DNA of 64,000 bases, from NCBI GenBank assembly GCA_034406715.1, contig CP137876.1, positions 226,001 to 290,000 of the forward strand, in the 5' to 3' direction. A program made the position numbers and the translations under genes. Shown here piece by piece: positions 1-11,000 of this stretch (positions are counted from its first letter, which is position 1; each line of letters begins with the position of its first letter). Below the pieces are notes generated by a model. The model ran no database searches. It was not told the DNA's origin and saw nothing but the letters and a program-made list of their open reading frames with translations. The stretch is from Rhodotorula mucilaginosa (Eukaryota > Basidiomycota > Microbotryomycetes > Sporidiobolales > Sporidiobolaceae).

Positions 1-3000
1 TCGACCCGACTTCTTCGTGTTCGGGTCTTTCGGACCCCGGGTCCGGTTCCGCTTCTTGATGACGCCCGTGTTCAGTTTCGCAGGCCGGTCGACCCCGTGT
101 AAGTTGCGGAAGAGGCCGCACGCGTTGCAGAGCGGGTTGCCGTCGGCGCCGCGACGCCACAGCGGCGTGTTTTCGGTTTGGCAGTTGATGCATCGGAGCG
201 GTTCGCCGTTCGGAGCGAGCTTCTTGAGCGCCGCTTTGCCCTGCGCAGTCGTCGAAGATCCGTCGCCGTCGCCGCCGTCTTCCGGACTGACGCCGCCCGA
301 CTCGCCGCCGTTGACAAAGATCGACTCGGGCTCGAGACTAGCAGGTACAGCTTCGGGATCGAGCGGCTGACCTTCTTTGATCGTCCCGGGCAACGAGATC
401 GTGTTCGAACGCGAGTGGGGCCGGCTGGCCGTGTTGGTCGTCTTGACCTTGTTGGCCAGGTTCGGCAAGCTGCTCGCGCTGGCAGATCGGGCACCAGTCG
501 GGCGCTTGGCCTTCGTCGGCGGCTTCTTGTGGCCGTCTTCGTCGAGCGGGGAGATGGCGCCAGTCGCCGACGAGTCGAGCGAGTGAGAACTGATACCCCA
601 GGAGGACGGCTCGCTGCTGAGCGACGACGGTGCGATGCTGCGGTTCAGGAGCTGGGAAGGGTCGACGCCGGCAGGGGCCGACCCGAACGTCTCGAACTGA
701 TTCGGACTGAGGTAAGGGGCGGCCTGATACGGCGAGTTGAAGTAGTCGTACAAGGAGTGGGCGGTGTCGGGGTGCGAGCCGTACAGCGAGCCGTCCGGAC
801 TGCCGACGAGTGCCGACGGCGGCGCAGATCCGCTCAGGAAAGCGGGCAAGCCATTGTCCACGAAGGGTGTCGAGGGTTGCGACGGTTGCGGCGAGACCTG
901 TTGTGGGCGCGCCAAGCTGATCCCGGAGGCGGAGGCCGATGGAGACGTTCCATTCGCAGCGGCGGCTGCAGCGGACGCAGCGGCGCCGAACGAGAACGGC
1001 CGTGCCGCTTGCGCAAGAGTGGTCGCGTTGGTGTACGGACTCGGTGCAGCGGCGGAGGCTCGTCGGGAGGAAGATGCCGAGGAGCCCTTGGCCGAACTCG
1101 AAGAAGCCTTGCGACCCTACGACGATGAAATCTCGTGTCAGCAGTCGCGCGATTGTGCAAGTAGCCTCGAGAAGGAACTCGAGAAGGAACTGACCGAGAT
1201 GAACTGCTGCAGATGCTGCTGGGCAGAGCTTTTGCTGCTCGACGTGCTCAGGGTTCGCTCTCGCTTCTCGGCCACCGGTGGCGGAGGCGGCGCCGTGGTT
1301 GCAGGGGAAGCCGGCGACTTCGACGTCGGCTCAGACGTAGGATGGGCAGTCGGCGACGGCGTCGAGAGCTGGTGAAGGCTGATGAGCTGGTTGAGAGTGT
1401 TCTCGATCGCGGCCAAGTTCGGGTCCGGACCCGCACCGTCGGGACTCGGCGCCGTGCTGGGGAAGGCGAATGCTTGCGGCGTGTTTGCCGAAGTGGACGA
1501 GCTCGCTCCCGAAGTCCCTGCAACCAAGCCCTGTGGAGAGGGCAGCTCCAACAAGTTGTGGCTGTCGAAGCGCGCGGCTGCCGAGCCGAAAAGCGCGGCC
1601 TGATCTTGGGGCGACAACCCGAGCGAAGTTGCGAGCTCGACGAGCGCCGCAGAGTTGGCGTCTTGTGCTGCGACGGCGTCGTCGTTGACACCATTGATCG
1701 TGATGGCATCTTGCGTCGCCGTCAAGTGCGAATCGAGCGGACTGCCGTCCTGTTCGAGGATGGGAGAAGGGAGGGACGAATCGTTGAAGAAGCGCGAAAA
1801 GTTGGCGACGGCGTTTGTCGAGTCGATCGCCGGGGGCGCTGCCGAGACACGGAAATCAGGTGCGCGAGAGCGAGATCGCGACTGCCCACGCCAGTCCATC
1901 ATGTCGGGGGCACGCGAACGTGACCGGGACTTCGAAAGAGCGCGCCAATCCATGACATCGCTGTGGGAAGATCAAACGAGTCAGTGGACTGTGGGAGAAC
2001 ATAAGAGTGCGCGATGCTCGCAACGTACTCGTGCTGATCCTCGGATTCTGGCGTGGCGCTCGCGCTCTTGCTGAGGTTCTCGCCGCGGCCCCGTCGTCGC
2101 CTCCCGCGCTCTTCCTCCTCGTGCTCAAGAGCGTGCTGGGCATCCGGTTCAGAGCGACGCGTGTCGTAGCTGTTGAGGCGGTCGCGCTCGCGCTCGCGCT
2201 CGCGGGCAGCACGGGCGCGGCCAGACGGCGCCCCGACGCTCTCGAGAGGCTGGACCGTGTCGCGGCCTTCCTCCTCCTCGGCGCGACGGGCTTCCGTACC
2301 GGGACTCGGAGCATTGCTCGAAGGCGCAGAGACGTTGGTCGGAAGCGCTGCCGAACGTTGCTGTGCGAGCTCGGCGAAAGTCGGGATTGCCAGAGGTCCG
2401 GGAGTCGACTGGACCGAGCCGGAAGCTGAACCTGCTGCCGAGGATGCGGACCCGCCGTCCTCTTTGCGCTTCTTGAGCGTCATGCTCATTAAGCGCCATG
2501 TGAGGTTCTCCATCCTCGCGCCGTTCGGCATCGTGTTCTTCGCCTTGTGGAACATCCGCCACACCTGTGCCGCGATCGGATCTTTGCGCGAGAGCGCTTC
2601 GGCAGTCTCTTCATCCAGGATGGTCGAGCCGGCCGGCGAGGAGGAGTCGGCAGCTGGGGAAGCGGCGTACCCCGTTGCCTTTGCTGCAGCCGAGGAGCTT
2701 CCGACGCTGCCTCCGCCTGCCGCCGGGCTTTGTCCGACGCTGCCAGTACCTGCACTGCCGCTTGCAGCTGGACTCGACCCTTTGGCGCTGCCCGGCGGAG
2801 GAAAGTAGACGCTCTCGCTCAAGACGTCGGTCAGAACGCGCGGGCTCGGGAGCGCGCCCGGCTCCAACCGAGGCGTCGGCGCTCCGCCGTATCCGCCAAC
2901 GCCGTACGCGTCATGAGGCCGGCTCGAAGGGATGTGTCGCCCGTCCAACATCGCTCCCGAAGTCGAAGGAAGCGCGGGGTGACCGGCGCTTGTTGGACTG

Positions 3001-4529
3001 ACGGACGCGATAGCCGCCGCTGCCGCCGACGCGAACCCGCCCGCGGATGAGAATCGGTCGAGATCCTGCTCGAGCGAGGAAAAGTCGTAATCGACAACGG
3101 GAGGCTGAGGCGACTGCTGTCGGGACGAGACGGCGGAAGCGGTGTTGGAAGAGAGGCCGAGAGCGGAAGGTCGCTGAGGCATGTTGGTGTATTGGTACAA
3201 CGGAGATGGCGAGACGGCCGCACTGGTCGAGGCAGAGCTCACCGTCGTGTCGATCCGAGCAGGAGGCATCGCCGGCAATGGCCGTTGATGGGTCGCCGGC
3301 AGCGGTGCGTTCAGCGAGCTCGACGACGATGAGGTTGCAAACTCGTGGTTCGGCGTAGCGGCAGGTGAAGCGAGTGGAGAACCCTGCTGGCTGTTCCTTG
3401 CGCTGCGCGCTCGCGGCACTCCCTGCGCGCTGCTCGGTCCCTTGTTGGCGACCCCGCGCAGGACCGACTTGCCCTTGGGTCCGGACGGGGAGCGGAAGTG
3501 CGTCGACCCCGATACTGCTGGAGAAGGCGCCGAGGAGGATGGGGCGGAGCCGTTGAGAAGGTGCGATTGGGTAGCGTAGTAGTCGGCAGCGGCGTTGGAC
3601 GGGCCGGCCGGCGACGTCGCAGACGCGTACGCGGCGACGCGAGCCTGCATGTCGAGGCTGGCATGGAGCGCGTACAAGCCCGGATCGGCAACCGGAGACG
3701 CTGCCTGACCGAGCTGGTGCAGGGATTGCAGCGGAGCGGGAACAGCGGCGGTGGCAGCGTTGGGCGGTGCAACTGGCGCAAAGAGGGGAGGGAAGCCGGG
3801 AACCGTGACCGGCGTCGTCGTGCCAGAGTACCCCTGTTGCGCCAGATTGGCGGCTTGAATCCACTCGTTTGGCAACTGCGCACCGCCGTAGAACGGCATC
3901 GACGTGGGCGGAGCGGGCGGGAGCTGCGGTTGCGGCACGGGATGGACCGGGAACGAAGTTGCGAACGGGCTGGTGGGCTGCGACGCGCCCGAAGTGGGTG
4001 GCATCACGAACGGATGACCTGCCGCGGCTGCGGCGATCGCCGCTGCCTGAAGTGCGGCGGCCTGATCGGCGTGAAACGCGAGGGCCTGCTGATGCGCGTG
4101 CCAGGCGGCCGCGAACTGTTCGAGTCCCTCCGGGGTCGGCTGGTTCGGGTCCATGGATCCTTCCTGTTTGATTGCCGGAGACGACTCGTTGACGGGCGCA
4201 GGCGGGGACGTGGGCGCCGACGTGAGTGCGGACTCTGTCGGTCCGTACGGCGAAGGGGCGTCGGACGACTGGCGGGGCGAACCGGTCGAAGCGGTCGACG
4301 CAGATGGGGTCGACGCAGCTTGTGTTCTGAAGGCTGCACCGTCTGCCGCTGCTTCTCCCGCCCTGTGTGCGTCGGCAGCGGATCGATTCGACCGAGCGGA
4401 GGCGGAGGCGGCGGCTGCAGCAGGAGCGGGTGCCGCTTGACCGGCTTCGACGACGTGGGAGTGGTACGCCGACTCGTCTATAAAGTCGCTGAAACAAACG
4501 TCGCTGTCTGCCCCCGGCGTCGCTAGCAT
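1..4529 (-). CDS. AreA/NIT2-type GATA transcription factor (3' end outside window)
   Basis: Likely nuclear regulator of nitrogen-catabolite genes that binds GATA sites. A single fungal-type GATA finger lies at 118-192: Cys-X2-Cys-X17-Cys-X2-Cys, with TPLWRR before and LCNACGLF at the second Cys pair, followed by a basic KKRNR tail. At 2464-2580 (about residues 650-690) there is the conserved block of fungal nitrogen GATA factors, with WRMFHKAKN and RMENLTWR. Introns at 1961-2028 and 1117-1194 have clean GT-AG ends and restore one frame. The rest is long, Ser/Ala/Pro-rich and probably disordered. The start at 4529 ([13 protein letters not shown]) is preferred because the in-frame extension up to 4754 is arginine-rich and unlike a factor N-terminus; the longer form cannot be excluded. 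The protein exceeds 1,450 residues and its stop is left of the window. AreA-class assignment rests on the paired domains; the finger tail differs from the usual AreA sequence (see findings). Confidence 0.85.
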
Positions 4530-4754
4530 AGAGCAGTCTCGCTCTGGCGGAGGAGCGTGAATGCGAGGCTTTGCCGCTGTCGGTGCGCGCCAGAGGTCAG
4601 CGATTCCAGCGCCGGGACGGTTTGCTTCGATAGGCGGCTCACTGTAGACTGTAGCTCTCGTCAGTCGTGCGTCGTCGGTCACAGCGCTCGTGCTTCTGGG
4701 CGACCGGCTGAATGCGGTGAGTCGGCCTCGTCGCCGATCGCGTTCAACTTTCAC

Positions 4755-5202
4755 TCGCTGAGCTCTCTCGCGTTCTCACTGCTTGCGCAAGTCCGATTGG
4801 AGGCTTACTGAGCTCTGTAGGCTGTCTGTGTGCTATACCCGCTTTGCTTGCCCAAAAGCGAGACTGCCAGAAGGTGTCTGCTGCGGACGTTCGATCGCTT
4901 GACTCACTTTTTTTCTTTTCACATGCAGACCGGCAACTCCATAGTGGTCGAGCATGGCACTGGGAACACAGGTCGGCGTATGTAGAGGTCATTATGCACT
5001 GCCCGTACTCTCTGCTGACAAAGCCGGTTGAGCTTATTTTTGGCTAAGCTTGCAATCCTGATCAATTAGAGCTCGCCCGCCTCCCTCCGTCCAAGCTTGC
5101 GAACAGTCAGTTTCCCAAGAGGGCAACGTATGTATGTACGAGCACTCCGCCTCGTTGCAAAGCTGCGGATATCCTGCACAATCAAGGGGCGCCGACTCGG
5201 TA
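4755..5202. other. Intergenic between CDT2 stop and GATA-factor 5' region
   Basis: No gene recognised. This is the terminator side of CDT2 and the upstream region of the GATA factor, both on the minus strand. A short T-rich run lies near 4908-4920. If the GATA factor starts at 4529, its leader also includes 4530-4754. Confidence 0.5.
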
Positions 5203-7665
5203 TCAGGGCCTTCCGCTCCACCGGTTCTTGACCTGCTCCGCCTCGACGACTTCAGCCTCGCTCAGGCTGGCCTTGTTGGCAGTGCGCAACCGCGAGATGG
5301 CCAAGTTGGGACGCCAGAAGCGCACGAGAAGGTCGTCTCCCGCCGATACGAGCTGTGCGGAGAAAATGATACGTCAGAAGACGTGCCCCCGGGGTCGTGA
5401 CAGATAAGAGAGGCGAAACGCCAGTGGCTTACCGAATCAGCGGCCCAGTCCAGCTGCCCGACTTCAAGCTCGTGCCCCCTTAGGCTGACTGCCTCCTGCC
5501 CGCTACCGCTCCCCTCGGTGTCCCAGACCAAGATCTCGCCGCCCGACGTACCGCTCGCAAGGAAGCGCGAACACGGCGAAATGGCGCAGCGGATGTAGAA
5601 AGAGCCGTGCTGGACCGTCGAAGGGGTAAAGGTGGTGAGTGGAGCGGCGTGAGTGAGGTTGAGCGGGTCGAGGGCGACAATACTGTCGGTGAGAAGAAGG
5701 AGTCAGCGAATGCGCGCGCGTGAGAAGGTCACGGGTTCAGATTGCTTCCGGTTGACCGAGCTCTGTAGGGGCACTGCATCCACGTACCTCGCGTCGGTAG
5801 ACAGCGCATACAGTTTGCGACCGTCCGGCGCCAGCCTCAGGCTGGAAATGCCGTGCGGTCGAGTCGTTTCGGTGTTCATCACCGCGTCTTCGTTCGTCTC
5901 GTACGTTGCCGGGTTGACGCGGCGACTGTGTGACCGTCGGAGATCCCAGATCTTGACGACACTGCAGATAGAAGCCCTCGCCGTTCGTCAGCGAGTCTGT
6001 CGACCGTCTCTGCGAGCGATTCGCTGAGACTCACCCGTCGGAAGAACCGGAAGTTGCGAGCAGATGCTCCTGGTGCTGCAGATGAACAACGCTGGTCACG
6101 CTCGTAGGTGCGCGCTGTGATGTCGAACAAGTCAGTGATGGCCTGCGAGGAACGTCCGCAGAATCAGACGCACGCCTTTTCCGGTTTTGGATTTCGCGGG
6201 GACATGCGCGTTCTTGATCTGATTCACCATGCCGACCGCTTGACCTTCGCCAGGAAGGACGCCGGCATAGCCGCTGATGCGACGATCCCATACGCGTGCC
6301 GTTCCGTCGCGCGAGGCGGTCGCAAGCAGGCCTGAGCGGAGGCGACGAAACAAAAAGTTACGTGAGTCCGTGTTCAGGAAGGCGGAGTAGGCACAGAGGT
6401 AAGCTTACTTGGATTGAAGGGATCCCACGAGACATTCCTGACCGACGAGCCGTGGCCGCGCAAGACTCCGATGCAAGTCTGGGTGGTCGAATCCCAGAGA
6501 CGGACAGTGCTGTCGCCACTTGCCGTTGCCTGCACCGAAGAGTTGTCAGTCGGTGTGATCGCGTCACGGAAAGAGGACAAAGTCATACCAGCACGGCATC
6601 GTCGTGGCTCCACGCGACATCCCAAATTGCGTTGTCGTGCGCCGGGAACGCCCGTCGTGTCGGACCTGCCATGGTGTCCATCGGTAAGCAGGGCGTGGAG
6701 GAACGAGGCCCGGGTAGAGTTCCGCCACATACCTGCGTGGTACTGATTCACTTCGCCATCAAACAGGCTCACCATGCCCTCCTCATCGCCGACCGCAACG
6801 ATTTTCTTGCCGCCGTTTTTCGCAGCTGTTTACTCGGGTGCGAGAAAATCAGCAAGCAACTTCGCGCCTTTTCAGCTTTCTTGCGGACTCACCATTCGTG
6901 TACGCGAGTGCGAACGGGGGCGCCCAAGAACGGTGGTCCATTTGCGAAGGGATCCGAGCGACGTCGACTTCGTTGCTCGAGACGAACGTTTCCAGCCAAG
7001 GCTTCAAAGACACTGTAGAATTGTTTCGGGTTCAGCGTTGAAACAGGTGATCACTGTTGTACTAAGCACGCAAGCTGACCTTGACTCGGACGCGTTCTCA
7101 AGCCGAGATCGCGACGGCGCATCAACTCGTAGCAGCTGAACTGCTCGCCTGCCAAAGAACGCGTCGCCGGCAATGACGGCGCACGGCGCATTGCGGAGGT
7201 ATCGAACGCCGCGGCGAGCCAGGGGTCTTCGACCGATACATCCTCCAAGCCTCGCACGGCCTCCTCGGAGCGAGTCGACGAGGTCGCGCTGAATTTCCTG
7301 CGCTTTTGGCGCGGCGCGGTGCTGCTCTCGGCGTCCGACGACGCGTCCTCGTCCATCAAGTCGGCGCGATCCGCATTCCCATCGTACGGACGGAGGGGCG
7401 AAGTCGCAAAAGCACTCGAGGGCGCGCCTGAACGCGCAGACCCCGCGCCATCGCTGCGAACGGCGGAGAGGGGAGAGGACGAAGTTGACGCGACGGGAGA
7501 GGCAGGGCGCGCCGCAAAGGCGTCGGCGATGCTGGTTTGGCGGTACGAGGCCGGTCGCCCTGACCGCCCGGCGGTCTTGGGCTTGTTGACTGAGGCGGAA
7601 GTGGGCGGAGTCGCGAGGTTGGTGAGGTCGTGAAGCGGCCTCGCGGGCGCTTGTCTGCCTGTCAT
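5203..7665 (-). CDS. CDT2: CDT2/DTL-like WD40 substrate receptor of the CRL4 ubiquitin ligase
   Basis: WD40 propeller protein that, in other eukaryotes, recruits PCNA-bound Cdt1, CDK inhibitors or Spd1-type proteins to Cul4-Ddb1 for destruction in S phase and after DNA damage. About 195 disordered residues precede the propeller. I trace ten exons with in-phase GT-AG introns. Matches to the family follow in order: an entry strand with WAPPFALAYTN, a blade with HDNAIWDVAW, SGDSTVRLWD, then SRDGTARVWDRR followed by VNQIKNAH, the signature spacing of Cdt2 (VNQIxxAH in human DTL). Later blades contain GVVKIWDLRR, GEILVWDTEG and a closing LLVRFWRP. The start at 7665 (MTGRQAPARPLHDL) is the first ATG giving a plausible N-terminus. 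The N-terminal region contains RQTSIADAF, partly like a PCNA-interacting motif. Other WD40 families fit less well because of the VNQI motif. Confidence 0.85.
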
Positions 7666-8011
7666 GTTGGAGGGGAAGCAAGGCGCGTGCAAATGAACCA
7701 GCTCGATGCAACGGCCTGACACGAACAGGCGCAGAGTGATGCGACTGAGAGAGGGAGCGAGCGAGCGTCGCGCAGACGAGACGCGACCTGACGTGACAAA
7801 CAAAAACACATCGAGAAAACTGCCATATCCTGGCCTCCTGGTGAGTTCTTAGGGCCTGTTCCAGAGAGACCGGCCTCCGCCAGTCTATACATTGTCGTGT
7901 ACGCGACTTTTACACCGGAAAGAGAAAAAGTTTTCGCTCTCGCAATATCACGCGCATCTCGGTCATGAAAAGCAATCAACCGTGCATGTCACAACTGCCC
8001 GAGCGGCAACG
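7666..8011. other. Intergenic, tandem minus-strand spacer
   Basis: Carries the CDT2 promoter side and the 3' flank of the RRM/WD40 gene. No additional gene or RNA recognised. Confidence 0.5.
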
Positions 8012-11000
8012 TCAACCACGTATAGACACACGCGTCACATGCGAGATGTCCAGGAGACACATCTCGGTCCGACCCCGGAAGGCGGCTTGGACGACTTTGC
8101 CGCGTCCGAGATCGGGCACGTCCTGCCGCTTCAAGTCGAGGGGCGTCTGCGCCTCGCGGACGTTGCGCAAGTCCCACAGCCTGCGGGGAGACAAGAGTCA
8201 ACGTCCGGGTGAGCGAGAGGCCTAACCAGAGGACTGCGGGCTTACTTGACGCCCTGCGCGTGATCCGGAAAGGCGAAAATGGTGTCGCATTGGTCGCCAC
8301 GGATGTAGCGACCCATGTTGGTCGAGACTAGAGCTCCCTTGGACGATCGGTGGGCTGTAGCTGGGGTGTCAGCGTCGCGCGCGGAGAGGGGGAGGCGACA
8401 CGGGCAAAGAAACCTACGAGCAAGGTCGTATCCAAAGGTGAGGATGGCCGGTGAGGTCGCAGGCCGCCGGACATCATAGACCGCAAACTGATCACGCGAA
8501 GACGCCATACGTGCGAGCACAAGGTGCGGATCGCTCGATCTATGAGGGGCGAGATGATCAGTCAAAAATTCGACAAGCACAACTCGAGCCAACGTACAAA
8601 GGCTGGACCGTCATGACGGGGTCATGCAGCAAAGCCTGCCAGGTCGAATTCAAGTGCTCGAGATCGTAACCCTTGAGCTGTTTTTTGACATGTCAGCGCT
8701 CGTTTTGTAGGATACAATGGAAGAACTGCCCGTACCCGCTTGTCCTTGCCGCTCGAAACCAGCCAGTTTCGTTCAGGCATGTGGGCGAGGCTGGTAATCA
8801 TCGAGCTGTGATCCGAGCGGATCTCCTCGGCAGTATACTCTTGCGTGGCTCGGGATCGAGACCAGATGTAGATCCTGTCGTACACGAGAAGGTGAGCGAA
8901 TTCTGCGAAGAGGAGCGTCAGAGTCGGGCTTACTTCTTGTCCTCGCCACCAGTCACGAAGCGAAGACGTCCAGAGCCAGGAAGTGTCGCAAGAGCGGTCA
9001 CGCCTCCAGATTTGTGCGGTCGCAGATCGACCTTTCTCTCGACCAGGCGCGAGCCGTTCTGCATTGCGGAAATCGATCAGTCGTGCATCTTTTCGCAAAG
9101 TCGGGAAATTTGGGAGACGAACCGCTGCGGGTTCTCGCTTGTACAAGATGACCTGATTCGGCGGCTGGGCCAGCATCTTGCCCTCGCGCGCACCGAGATA
9201 CCCAACGACGAGGGTGTCCTTCGCGTCGGACCAGGCAAAGTCGTCGACACGATACGTGTCGTTGCTGGACGAGTGCAATTTGTGAATCGAAGTGGACAAG
9301 GACAGCGGGCTCGGCGTGAACTCCACGATGTCGCCGATGTGCGAGACCGCGAGGTAAGACGAGCCGGTGTCGACCATGTGCCGGAGCTTGTTGGACCGTC
9401 CGTCGAACCCTGCAGATCGCCCAGACGTCAACAGGCGATCCCGGCACTAGCCTGGATGTAGGACAACTCACCGTGCAACAGGGATTGGGATCCTCCCGTC
9501 AGGAGGATGCGCGCATCCGAAGTGCCGAGACCAGTTCCGAGCGGAGGTCCAGCCTTGACCGCGGCAGCTTTGGCCTTCTCCTGCTGCTTGCGTTTCTGCG
9601 TCTCGGCCGCCGCTGCCTCCGTCGCAGCAGCAGCAGTCACCCTCGCAGCCTTGCTGTTCGTACCGCTCTTGTCGCGCTTCGACGTGTCCTTGCTCGACGA
9701 GGCGACGTCGCTGGCGAACACGATCGGCTCGTCGTCGTCGTCGGACCTTGGAGACGGACCTCGACCCGAGCCTCCTGCCAGAGCGAGCTGGGCGGCAACC
9801 TCTTGTTGCACCAATCTCCGCAGCTCTTCTGCAGTGTAGATCTGCGTGCCGGCACCCGACACGGCTTCCGCCGCCGTCGCGGTGGACTTCAATGTCGTCC
9901 CGGGCGCGGCCACTGGCTCGCCGGCGCTGCGCTTCTTGCGCCGCTGGGGTTGAACATCCTCTTCGTCTGCTCGGCGTTTCCCGAGCGATGCGGCGCTCAG
10001 TCTAGGACCCGGTCGAGATGACGTGCTGGGCAACGGACGACGCTCCACTTCAGGCGACACCGAGGTATGCGCAGAATCGGAATCGTTGTTGCCGGCAGCG
10101 ACAGGAGCAACTGGAGATAGCTGACGCGCGGGAGCCGCAGGAGGGCTCGAAGAGGCGATGCGGTCGCTGTCGGTGCCTGCGTCTGTGCGGCGAGGGGTCG
10201 AGGCCGCCGCAGGGGAAGACTCGACCGACGTCGTGGGACGAGACGGACCCGCGACGGGCTCTTGCAGGCGTGCGAGGGCAGGATGAGGCTGGAATTGCGA
10301 GAAAGGTCGAGTCATCGGTCCCGCCAACGAAGCCGTTCTGACGGTCGGTGGTGCGGCCGGCGTGGGTGGGACGATGGCTGGCCGTTTCGGAGGCGAGAAC
10401 GGCGGCTGCTGGACCAACAAGGGTGACGGTTCTCCACGTACGTGATACGCGATTGCGAGTTGATCCGAATGCACGAGGTAGCCTTCCGAGGCGCCTCCCA
10501 TCGTCTTGCTCGGGCGAGGGACGATGATGAAGGTCCGGGAGAAGGACCGCACTGTCTTTTCGAGGAACTCTTCGAACTGCCCGACGACGTGCAGGACGAT
10601 CGGCGCTCGCGTCTTGGATTTGACATGCAGCTCGGGTACGATTCGCGCCGTGAACGTGAGGCGGTCGACGTTGTGGGAAACGGCGGGAAGAGTGCGGATC
10701 GTGTTGGTGATGGCGACCGGCGTCGACGCGACCTTGTTGCGCGCGGCGAGCCAATGCGGAGAAAAGTTGACAGGAGGTGAAAGGAGGCGGGCCGGCAAGT
10801 GGTCGTTGATTTTGATCGAGAAGAGCGCATTCGGCGTGTAGAAGGATTCGAGAGAGGAGCGGGATTCGTCAAATCGGCGGAAGTACCTGACTCGGTCGAG
10901 CGGGTAGTCAGCGTCAGCTGCAATTAGCGGAGAACGACGGGCGGAACCCACTCGGTGATGAAAGACGTGACTGCGCTATAAGTCTCCTTCGAGTCGGCTC

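Noticed and set aside
178-1128. 316-residue plus-strand frame
   Set aside because: Antisense shadow of the GATA-factor C-terminal exon; composition is nearly all Arg, Val and Gly.
2911-4497. Minus-strand 528-residue open frame
   Set aside because: It is a shifted-frame shadow of the GATA-factor exon: very Arg-rich, with no motif, and it overlaps coding sequence completely.
10300-10886. Calling this gene MEX67
   Set aside because: Only the NTF2-like part matches; leucine-rich repeats and the UBA domain are missing and a WD40 propeller is added.
9428-10951. Separate gene starting at 10951 with the NTF2-like domain
   Set aside because: The frame overlaps the end of the RRM gene frame, and a standard 65-nt intron joins the two while completing the domain. 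A single gene is simpler.
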